Part shown: piece after piece, positions 31,160-42,026 of the stretch
How positions within the stretch are numbered: the stretch's first letter is position 1
Layout of the letters: the number at the start of each line of letters is the position of its first letter
From: Adiantum capillus-veneris
Taxonomy: Eukaryota; Streptophyta; Polypodiopsida; Polypodiales; Pteridaceae
NCBI GenBank assembly: GCA_014529385.2
Contig: CM043956.1
Span: 65,106,620 to 65,170,619 of the forward strand
Length of the DNA: 64,000 nucleotides
Direction: 5' to 3'
The notes under the pieces: model-generated
Databases searched by the model: none
Told to the model about the DNA's origin: nothing
Seen by the model: only the letters and a program-made list of their open reading frames with translations
Program-made: the position numbers and the translations under genes

Positions 31160-32220
31160 TCATCTTTTGCACTCTCCACTTCTTTGCTCATCTGCCTCAT
31201 GAATCATTCCAACCATTTTGAAGGGAATAATTTCATAACTCTCTTCAATGCAAAATTTGATAAGGGTGACCTCATTCAAACATACATCCATGGTGGCTAG
31301 TATTTGATCCCTTTTTAGAGGTTCAAAAAGATCCTTCGGAAAAGGTTCTAGCATGTAAACATAATCTTCCAATGATATTTCTAGCCGGCACTCTTTGAGG
31401 AGATACTCACAGTTTAAATCTCCATAGATCCAAATATGAACTTTGGACTACAATCATGTAGGATCCTCTTGTTCATTGATCCTTGTTGAATCAAAATCTT
31501 GGATAGGTGTTTAATTGACATCTCTATATCTATGATCCTTTAGACTCGCTCTCATAGTTGTTTCCTTATGATGTGAATACATATGGTTGCAACCCCATTT
31601 TTGAGCCATTTTAAGTTTCTTCTTGAATAAACATCCCAAAATAACATCAAAACTTTGTATTTTACCAATTTTTTCTACTGTAAACATATGTTCATACTCA
31701 ATCCCACATTATGTGACTAGTATATATTCTAACATACCCATTGGATTTTTCACATAGCCATCTACTAATAGTAATTTCATGAGTGCCTTACTTAGAGCTA
31801 ATTTTTTCCGTTTATCCAAATTTTACGTCGTAATAATGGCTACACCCTCTCAATTGTCAAGGATAGCCAAGATTTTGAAGCCTTTGTTCTCCACACATAA
31901 CCTTATGTTTCCTTTCTCTCCCTTACAATAGTCACCCACTTTATTGGCAAGTACTAGCTCTGCGTTTTTCCAATATGTCTTGTTTTATTTATTTTTTACT
32001 CCATGTCCTTGAATAGAAATTTGATATCCACTTTTTTCAAGTTTTTGACCACTTCAACCCACACACATGGCCTGATTTTTAGCAATTATGCTAACTTTAC
32101 CATACACTAAATCGACAATTCTTGTAAATTCCTTGCCCCAATTGTTTGTGGAATTTTATTCCATTATTATGATGGTACAACTATCAATTTCAATTTAACT
32201 TCATGCTCTTCCATATATGA
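31160..32220 (-). pseudogene. Degenerate gypsy protease/gag-pol linker remnant
   Basis: Read on the minus strand, with several stops and frame changes, the region shows peptides typical of a plant gypsy protease. They are KILAILDN followed by EGVAIIT at the active site, LVDGYVKNPMGMLEYI, CGIEYEHMFTVEKIG, and VILGCLFKKKLKMAQKWG in place of the usual ILGRPFM segment. Downstream are linker peptides such as DHRYRDVN and RLEISLEDYVYML (31160-31372). The order matches PR1 of element A. The catalytic site reads D-N followed by a stop, so it is dead. Confidence 0.55.
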
Positions 32221-32315
32221 TGGTAGATTCTCCATTGTGTGTGGTTTTCTCTCGCTGGAAACCACAAATCCAATGTCACCGTAAATTGATTGGAACTTCA
32301 AGTCTAGGTGCTTAT

Positions 32316-32559
32316 GATCTAATCTTATCTTTGTAAAGGAAGTAAATCGGAATGGTTTTCTTCCTTCTTTAGCATTCTTAATTGTTTCACATAATTCATT
32401 TGGTCATGGCCGAGTGTATCTCTAGTATAGTTACCGATCTAAGTCTATCTTTGTTGGGGAAGTAGATTGGTGTGGTGTGCTTCTCTCTTTAGCATTCCTA
32501 ATTGTTGCTTCACATATCTCATTTGGCCATGACCCAATTCTATCTGTAGTATAGATACC
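32316..32559. repeat. Diverged tandem duplication, 120-bp period
   Basis: GATCTAATCTTATCTTTG at 32316 recurs as GATCTAAGTCTATCTTTG at 32436. Both copies then run through CTTTAGCATTC...TAATTG, TTTGGYCATG and GTATAGWTACC. The unit is about 120 bp. No coding function is visible. Confidence 0.7.
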
Positions 32560-33531
32560 ATCCAAGATGAGCGGCATCTTCCCCTTAAGGTTAGCCCAAC
32601 TTGATTTGGCAAGTGCCCTCTTAAACTAGCCCCATTATTCATATCTTTAATCAACATGGGTACGTGCAATCTTTGAAGTCCATCTATATACTTCCAATGG
32701 ATGACCTTCACAACCACCCAAGGTGTCACTACACAAAGACAATTTCAAATTGGGACCTATTTTGCAATTTAGAGGTGACTTGCGGAGGAGGTTGACCAAG
32801 ATTGTATTGAGTGCTGTCCCAACTACTATTCCAAATTAGTACTCTTTGCCATGGGCCTTTTGTATGTGAAAACTTTGGCTGCTAACCATGTTTCCTATCA
32901 TTCATTACGCAACATAGGCAAGAGATGTGAGTGTTTTTTATATTTTCACATTAAGTATGGTGTTAGCTTTGAGCTGAAGTAAGGACTCTACAAAAACACC
33001 TACATGTGATAGGATGGTTCGATTTTTTTCCAAAACCCTAAAAGGACACTTTTATGTGATGTTAGGTTACCAAGCTAGTGTTTGATATGGAATCATTTTT
33101 TTATGCTCTGAGTCTTTTCATTGTAGTTAGTAAATTTTTTTATATGAGATGCATGATTTTAAAGATATGGGTGTCGCAGTGGTTTGGCACCACATTCTTA
33201 TTTGAAGTGCTTGATAGTATTGAATATCAATGGCATGCTTCTAAAGCATTGTTTTGGTCCCCTCCTAAGGTAGTTGTTGGCCATCCCACTTAGGCCAACA
33301 ATCATGTTGCTTGCTTGTGGCCATGCGTCTCAAGGTCTTAGAGTGTCATTTTTGAACATTTCAAGGTGGCTTTGTGGTTATCGATGCAATGTCATAGCCT
33401 AAGTCCACTATTAAAGCAACTATTGGCACCCAATTACAAGTAGAAGGAAATTGGTAAGACTAACTTCAAGTGTGTTTTGTAGAACAATGTGGAAGAATCT
33501 ATACTAAGGATAAAGGGGGAGGGAATTTTGT
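32560..33531. other. AT-rich DNA without recognised features
   Basis: I see no gene, repeat pair or terminal structure. Open frames are short and without recognisable similarity. Confidence 0.4.
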
Positions 33532-33610
33532 CCCCCCCCCCCCCGCCCGCCACGCGTTAGAACCTGCTTCAACCGGTGGGTGTGGCCTGCAACTCCGGGA
33601 GCACAGTGAC

Positions 33611-33684
<74 letters not shown>

Positions 33685-33685
33685 G
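33532..33685. repeat. C-tract, (GA)n run and 30-base G-tract
   Basis: A run of 13 C lies at 33532-33544, a (GA)n run at about 33615-33655, and a run of 30 G at 33656-33685. The long G-tract could form a quadruplex. A reading frame across it is an artefact. Confidence 0.9.
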
Positions 33686-34743
33686 CGGCAAAGCCGCTGG
33701 TTATACTACTGTTAGATAAAATGGATGGAGGAGTCTTTGCATCATCGTTTATGATTACTCATTAGTATTTAACTTAATCGCCAATCTGTCAGAGACAAAC
33801 GTCTTGAATGATGCAAAGGGTAAGGTTTCACTAAACCCCCAAGACACATGCATTGTCATTTTTCCATTCAATATGGGGATGACCATGTGGTCATGGATAT
33901 TCTATTTCCATACATATTGCACTTGTGAGAGTATCCCTTCAGCTTGGCAGAGTATATTCAAAGGTTTATCTTCAATTCAATATAGAAATTACCAATCGTG
34001 TACAAAAAATGGTAGCACGTCAATGATTGTACTCATCTAAAACTCCTATTATTTTATCGTGTTTGTTAGCTGCTCCAATGTTCAAGGAAATCCATCAAAA
34101 ACTTGAACATAAATTAGAAGATGCTTACAAGTGGTAGGGAGACGAGTTTTTGATATTGTCTCATTCTGATTAAACAACAAATTATCTTTTTCTAAAAATC
34201 CAAGCAGATTGGGTTCTTATAAGAAACAATTTTGGGAGTGCTAAACAAGAAACCTTACAAATATTTCTAATATTTCTGTTAATAATTGTTAATATTTCTA
34301 ATATTTCTGTTAATATTTCTAATATTTCTGTTAATAATTGCACGTGTAGGTCCACATCACTCGACATAGTTCTTAGAGTGAAAGAGACTATACCCAAGGC
34401 ATTAGTGCAAAACATGTGGGCTAGTTCTGGGTGTGGGAGCTAGCAGAGGAAGTATACGGAGAGGATATCCGAACTTTGTACCTCTGCCTCACTGGTTTTC
34501 ATGTTTTTTCCAACATGAGGCTCATGAAAATTACACAACACTTGGGTTTTTCTCTATACATTAGGAACAACATGGTCAAGGGTCATACATGTACTCACCA
34601 AGGCAGCAAAGGGTTGAACCCCTCTTTGCACGACACCAACATTGGCTACCTGGGGCGGGTGTGACAAATCAAAGTTAAATGTCTCCTGAGTCCTTCAGTC
34701 CTCAGGCATCATATTATGCACGTGAGTGCTGCTCGTCCAAGAT
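33686..34743. other. Unassigned; AT-rich minisatellite at about 34252-34340
   Basis: No gene recognised. AATATTTCTAATATTTCTGT units repeat about four times at 34252-34340. From about 34655 the sequence GTGTGACAAATCAA also occurs upstream of the third GST copy (38745), marking the left part of the duplicated GST promoter region. Confidence 0.4.
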
Positions 34744-34926
34744 GTGCGTCACGCATTACATCACGTGCGCGAGCCATTAAATTCGAGCATGGAGAGACCT
34801 CAGAGAGAAGCGAAAGCGCGCGCGCGCGCAGAGAGAGAGAGAGAGAGAGAGAGAGAGTGTCTCCCAGTGATGTGAAGGTGCTGAGCGCATGGTACAGCCT
34901 GTTTGGCGTCAGGATTCTCATCGCCC
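34744..34926 (+). pseudogene. GST promoter and truncated exon 1 (copy 0)
   Basis: The segment contains an as-1-like element (34744-34763), a CCATTAAATT stretch, a GC/(GA)n leader and about 23 codons of tau GST exon 1 ([20 protein letters not shown]). The first codon is GTG (34857-34859) where the other copies have ATG. Homology ends abruptly at 34926 inside the exon. It is a 3'-truncated duplicate of the GST unit and cannot make an enzyme. Confidence 0.8.
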
Positions 34927-35106
34927 AAAATCTTTTGTCGGTGTGATAAATCCAAAATTTATCACACCTACTTCGGAAGTTCAAAAAATTCACCCATACG
35001 TATGTTATAAGAAATGGATAAACAAACGACTTGAGGACTTGGATATTTTTATGGACATTGACCAAGTCACTCAGATTCGACAACAACATTGGCTGACCCT
35101 GGGGCG

Positions 35107-35533
35107 CCTCAGGACTAAGTGGCACGGACATGGGAGGGTGGGATCTACGATCGGGGGATTGTGGGTCGTAGATCTGGAATGCGTCTACCTTAGATTACTT
35201 TTGTAAAAAGTAAACTAGGGTGCCCAAGTTTTGAAAGTAAACTAAGATACTCACGTGGGTTTTTAACCCGGGACCTCACCCATGAGAGACGCACACCCTA
35301 ACCACTACGCCATGCACGCATTGTGAAACGTGGGGATCTTAATTTACTTATAACATGTATGCACAAGGGCGGCAGCCAAAAGTAATCTAGGGTACCCTAG
35401 TTTACTTTTTTTAATTATAAAAAGTAAACTAAGGTACCCTAGATTACTTTCGACGCCACCACTAGGATCTACGGCCCACAATCCCCCAGTCGTAGATCCC
35501 ACCCTCTCATGCCCGTGCCACTTAGTCCTGAGG
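35107..35533. repeat. Foldback repeat with 69-bp inverted arms
   Basis: The arms 35107-35175 and 35465-35533 are inverted copies, 63 of 69 positions identical by eye. Between them lie a tRNA-like segment and two near-palindromes centred on GGTACC, at 35381-35406 and about 35421-35450. No target duplication is obvious. It lies between GST copy 0 and the promoter of GST copy 1. Confidence 0.75.
35250..35322 (-). ncRNA. tRNA-like (SINE-head-like) segment
   Basis: On the minus strand TGGCGTAGTGG (35312-35302) fits a pol III A box. A B-box-like GGGTTAAAAACCC (35269-35257) lies at a tRNA-like distance. The whole is about 73 nt. The B box is degenerate, so it is more probably a SINE remnant or tRNA relic than an active tRNA gene. 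Confidence 0.45.
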
Positions 35534-35567
35534 CTTGGGACGGGCCTCGTCCTTCAGTTTCAAAGAT

Positions 35568-35587
35568 GTGCGTCACTCATGACATCA
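35568..35587. promoter_or_regulatory. as-1/ocs-like element of GST copy 1
   Basis: GTGCGTCACTCATGACATCA resembles the reverse complement of the as-1 element (two TGACG-type half sites), known from tau GST promoters that respond to auxin, salicylate and xenobiotics through TGA bZIP factors. It lies about 120 bp upstream of the ATG. The same element is in copies 0 and 2. Confidence 0.55.
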
Positions 35588-35645
35588 CGTGCGCATCGAG
35601 AGAAGAAGCGAAAGCGCGCATGCGCACACACGCACACACACACAC

Positions 35646-36804
<1,159 letters not shown>

Positions 36805-38050
36805 CATCATTGCTTCCTTTCATTACCTCGTGGAGGGAAGGTTAGGGCCAATTTGGAGGATATGTGAAAATTCCCATAGAGTTTCCAAGGTGCAAATTAC
36901 TATTTCTGAAGATTTGAATAATAAATGAATACATAGCAAGAATATATCATGCTCTAGTTCCTTTTTCTTTTTCTTTTATGAATTGTTGCTTCACATATTA
37001 TAGTTTACGAGATTGTGTCCACACACCCATACCTGCATGTCACAAAGGTTGAACCATAGTGGGGGTTCTTGAAACCTCTTATCAAGGTAAATTTACATCA
37101 ACCATTGTTTGTCTCCATACAAAAGAGAAACAAACAATGCTCAATGGGTTGCAAAGCAATTGTCTTAAGTTTTGCATGGGTTGCACTCCTTGCATCATTG
37201 TTGCTTACGCTTCTTTTGCGCCCAATAGCCCCGCAAAAATTCTTCATTGCTGAAAGGTTCATGAATGCTCATGCTTCCCATTACAGTACCCTCTGTAAAT
37301 GCAAGTATCCTTGACTCGAGATCGATGAAGGGATCGCGATCGGATTCCAACATCGGCTCTGTAGATATGGTATTGGTCTGCCATGAAGGTAGAGAGAGGG
37401 GGGGGGATATGGTGCTCCATAGAACACCATATCCCCCAACACCCACATCACTAGGAAGGAGGGGACGAACCCTAATGATAGGGGATGAGAGAGAAACACA
37501 CACACACACACACACACTTCCAAGCTCTCCCCAAAGGAAAGAATGGACACATGGCAGTCTCCTAGACCAGTTGCCCCCAATTTCCCTCAAATCCTATTAG
37601 ATGGCCATAGAGGTAGACCATTGAGAATTAGGCTAGAGTAAAATTAGTCTAATCAATTTAAAAATGCTTGATAAAAGAACCAACAGAAATTAAGCTTCTT
37701 AGAAGACTATTGGATAGTCTACCAAGTCCAATGAGCGCCAAACAGTCCAATGGTTTGTTTGATTCCTATTGGCCAGAAGACTAAAAGATCCAATGAGAGT
37801 TTAAATAAATTATTAAATTTCCTTAAGCTCTCACAAAAGAGGAAGGGGGGACACAAGTCACAAGGCTATCAAGTATGCTTCTTAAATGTTATTGGCTAAG
37901 CTTTGCAGAAGCCAATGGAACGCCAGCAAGAGCATTTTGGGAGAGGGGTCGACCAAGTAGAGAGAGAGTTGACATTTTTAGTCTCACTCACTTTGCTACA
38001 CACACACACAACTCATGTGTTGAGCAAGAACTCCATCTTCTTCTCCAAGC
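36805..38050. other. GST copy 1 3' flank and an 870-bp segment absent from copy 2
   Basis: 36890-37183 matches the 3' flank of GST copy 2 (about 40755-40970). At about 37184 the match stops, and it resumes at about 38051 (GAGTATCATT). The roughly 870-bp piece between is therefore an insertion here or a deletion in copy 2. It contains a perfect 13-bp hairpin (37402-37414 with 37425-37437) and a (CA)n run at 37497-37516. No gene recognised. Confidence 0.5.
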
Positions 38051-38845
38051 AGTGAGTATCATTTTTTACAATCATTATCTTAATGGAGCACAACAAGTTG
38101 AGGTGTCTCATCCTTTTGTGGTTTTGTCTACGTATGTGTCATGTGTAGTTTCCCAACATTTGTATATACCGTATTCACAAGATAATAGTGGGAAAACTCA
38201 AAGGGATCAATGTTCATCATTGTATCAAGTGAGTCAACTTTCACATGCATGGCCTCTAAAGGGGACCCCTACATGGGAGGGAGGTAACTATTTTGAGTCA
38301 ACCCTTTCACTAGCTGCACCTTAAAGAAGTGCAACTGCCAAACACTTTTTTTACCCCCTACCCTCTATATGTGTGCGTGACACAAAGCGGGTGACACCAA
38401 TCCCATCCCTCTCGCTTTTATTTTATGATTACACCTTTCCATGTGGAGGGTATCATAGACAATTCCTATTTCTTTACCGTGTGGATGAAGCTATGTTGAA
38501 CATCACCTCTAACCTCTATAAAGGGTTGAACTTGGGCTATGAACTTGGCCGGGTGTCCTTGTCACTATATGGCACATCTCCAACCAGGGGGGATCTATGG
38601 TGGGAAAAAGAAGCGGAAATCGCAATGCAATCTTAACCATCCGTCGACTCGATGAATTAGGGGTGAACTCGTCCCGCCAAATTTGGACCCTAGATCCCCT
38701 CTAAGCCGGAGCCGAGCCATATGGTGACGAGAGGCGAGTGTGACAAATCAAGTCTTTTGCTGTAGAAGATTGGTCTGGAGTTGAACTTTGACCCCGCTCT
38801 CGCTTTGTCTTTAGCTCTCGCTTCTAGTCCTTCAGTTTCAAAGAT
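38051..38845. other. Flank between GST units
   Basis: No gene is recognised. 38051-38080 resembles sequence at about 40970-40996 in the next unit. GTGTGACAAATCAA at about 38745 matches the start of the promoter duplication near 34655. Frames such as 38373-38636 lack support. Confidence 0.4.
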
Positions 38846-38865
38846 GTGCGTCACGCACGACATCA
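38846..38865. promoter_or_regulatory. as-1/ocs-like element of GST copy 2
   Basis: GTGCGTCACGCACGACATCA, the third instance of the shared element. It is followed by CACGTG and CCATTAAATT; the latter is present in copies 0 and 2 but deleted in copy 1. Confidence 0.5.
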
Positions 38866-38928
38866 CGTGCGCAGGCCATTAAATTCGAGCTTGGAGAGAA
38901 CTTAAAAGAAGCGAAAGCGAGCGCGCAT

Positions 38929-38973
<45 letters not shown>

Positions 38974-38985
38974 TAAGAAGCAGAG

Positions 38986-40004
<1,019 letters not shown>

Positions 40005-40111
40005 CATCATTGCTTCCTTTCATTACCTTGTCGAGGGAAGGTTAGGGCCAATTTGAAGGGTAGGTTTAAATTTCCATAGAGTTTCTACGGTGCAAATTAC
40101 TATTTCTCAAG

Positions 40112-40753
40112 GTGTAGGGAAAGGACCTCTTGTGTCCTTTCCCCGTAATGCGTGCGACCTCGTGGAGATCGACGTTAGCCGGGAGTCACGTGGGAGCACG
40201 CATTAGGGGGAAAGGACACAAGAGGTCCTTTCCCGGCCGTCAATGGTCCAGGGCGAGGGGGGCCAAATATGAACTAATTTTAGGCTTGCCTTTTGGAAAA
40301 GTGTCGGCTTCAGCTAACCAGACGTGCGAGTGAAGCGGGAAGTAGAGTTCGAGGGCAAGGCATGCACGAAAGGGTGGGCGAGGGCTGAGCCGAACTCTCT
40401 GAGTCGAATGGCAGAGGGTGAAGCAACTCTTATTAAGTTGTGTGTCATGTTGCAGTTATATTCCCTCTGCTGAGATGTCAATTTTCTGTTGAATTCCCTC
40501 TGCTGATGTGTCATGCAGAGCTTCATATTCTTGTTTGCTGATGTGTCGAGCAATGGTGAAATTCCCTTTGCTGAGCTGTCTATTTATTATTTCATGTTGG
40601 TGAGTTGACAAATCTGTAAGTAACAGTGTGTCCTCTGACATTCTGCCTGCTGACTTGTCATACATCCAATGATTGGTTGTGACATTCCTTGATTTAATGT
40701 ATCCTAGATGTATGGTTGGGATCTGCAGCCCCCCTCCCCTGGACCTTGACGAT
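40112..40753. repeat. Insertion in the 3' flank of GST copy 2, with long hairpin
   Basis: Compared with copy 1 (CTATTTCTGAAGATTTGAATAA), copy 2 has about 640 extra bases here. The left end holds a hairpin with 38-bp arms. The right half (40460-40670) repeats a TTCCCTCTGCTGA...TGTC motif about five times. Transposon termini were not recognised. Confidence 0.6.
40117..40234. repeat. 38-bp-arm inverted repeat (hairpin)
   Basis: Arms 40117-40154 and 40197-40234 are complementary with one mismatch, with a 42-base loop. Each arm is itself a smaller hairpin (GGGAAAGGAC pairing with GTCCTTTCCC). The structure could be a foldback transposon end or, if transcribed, a small-RNA precursor. Confidence 0.85.
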
Positions 40754-40996
40754 ATGATAATAATTGAATACATACCAAGAATATATCATACTCTAGTTAC
40801 TTTTTCTTTTTCCTTGATGATTTGTTGCTTCACAACATATAGTTTTATGGGATTGTGTCCACACACCCACACCATTGTATACATCAACCATTGTTTGTTT
40901 TTCCATACAAAATAAAGCAAACAATGCTTGATGGATTGCAAAGCAATTGTCTTAAGTTTTACATGGACTTGAGTATCATTTCTTACAATCGTTATC

Positions 40997-41635
40997 TTTT
41001 TTTTTTTTTTTTAAATAGAAAAACTCACAATTGTGAGTGGATTATATTGAGCAGCCCAAAAAATTACAAGATTTTGTCATGCTCATGTTAAGCCATGACG
41101 ACATCCAGGGATCATAATTACAATGGCTATTAGGGAAGCCACCCCTACCACCCTGCCTCCACATCCTTGATACCCAAGGTCCATACTCTTGTCATTCTGA
41201 GATCTTTTAATTACCGATGGCCAAGATTTACCCCCATCCCACGCATTCCATCTGCTGACAACAAGGCACAAGTAGTCCTAGACCAATCCTCCGAGTGATG
41301 CTTTCGTCCGAGTGCCCATATTAGCACTTTACTTTCCTGTATAATTTTTGCGAAGCTTGCCACCTCAAATCCTCCTTCAAAAACACGGCGGTTCCTTGTT
41401 TGCCATACATTGTGAAAGAAGAAGTATCTAGCGATCTGAGTGCTGATGAGGAGTGCAGGATTACCTGAATCTTTACCTCCAAGGCATAGGTCAGTCTTGA
41501 AAAAACTAATTTTTCATGTTCTTTGGACCCACTTGCATACTTTCCCTGCGAGGCCTTTTATAACTGGGTAGTCCATGAATAAGTGGGCCAGATCTTCACT
41601 AGCTAACCTGACATCGAACATAGGTTGTGGGGGCT

Positions 41636-41637
<2 letters not shown>
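40997..41637 (-). mobile_element. LINE retrotransposon 3' end with poly(A)
   Basis: The minus strand encodes, with stops, a reverse-transcriptase zinc-binding-type domain. Visible pieces are DLAHLFMDYP, IARYFFFHNVWQTRNRRVFEGG, and ALGRKHH, then MRGMGVNLGHR. These are the usual end of plant LINE ORF2. A 16-base poly(A) (T-run at 40997-41012 on +) closes it. The 5' side ends at the CT repeat of the truncated B LTR at about 41638. It is a 5'-truncated copy. Confidence 0.7.

Positions 41638-41688
<51 letters not shown>
41638..41688. repeat. (CT)n microsatellite at the LINE/LTR junction
   Basis: About 25 CT units. The intact B LTR (about 53311-53323) has only a short CT-rich stretch at this place before GTACACAGTACG, so the run probably expanded from it. 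Confidence 0.85.
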
Positions 41689-41692
<4 letters not shown>

Positions 41693-41975
41693 ACAGTACG
41701 CTCACTCATAGACAGTACTCTCTTTTTTTTAATGACAAAAGGTTTTTCATTAAGGTCAAAAAGTGGTATAAATACCTTACAATCTCAAACCCTAATGTTC
41801 CAATTTTAACCATCTACTCAATCTAAATGTCAAAACTGGGATACAATCTGGAAACTTTTGTAAGCCCCAATATTTACAAAGGTGAAAAGTCAGGTTTTCT
41901 CAATAAATGAATAATTACAAAAAATAATAATCCGCCGAGCAGTCATTTTCTGTAGGGTGTGTCCAGCTTCTAACA
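41689..41975 (-). repeat. Truncated 3' LTR of B-minus
   Basis: The TGTTAGAAGC start lies at 41975 (minus strand). Only the first third of the 931-bp LTR is present, down to the sequence next to GTACACAGTACGCTC, where the CT microsatellite and the LINE begin. Confidence 0.85.
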
Positions 41976-41990
41976 CTCCCCCGTCCTTGT
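41976..41990 (-). promoter_or_regulatory. Polypurine tract of B-minus
   Basis: On the minus strand ACAAGGACGGGGGAG directly precedes the LTR start. Confidence 0.75.
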
Positions 41991-42026
41991 TCATGTCGTC
42001 CCCGACATGGCTGTTGAGCTGCTTCT

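Noticed and set aside
33470-33715. 81-codon frame with Arg-Glu and Gly runs
   Set aside because: Translation of the (GA)n and G-tract.
35250-35322. Functional tRNA gene
   Set aside because: The B box and T arm are degenerate and no clean cloverleaf is apparent; a SINE or tRNA relic fits better.
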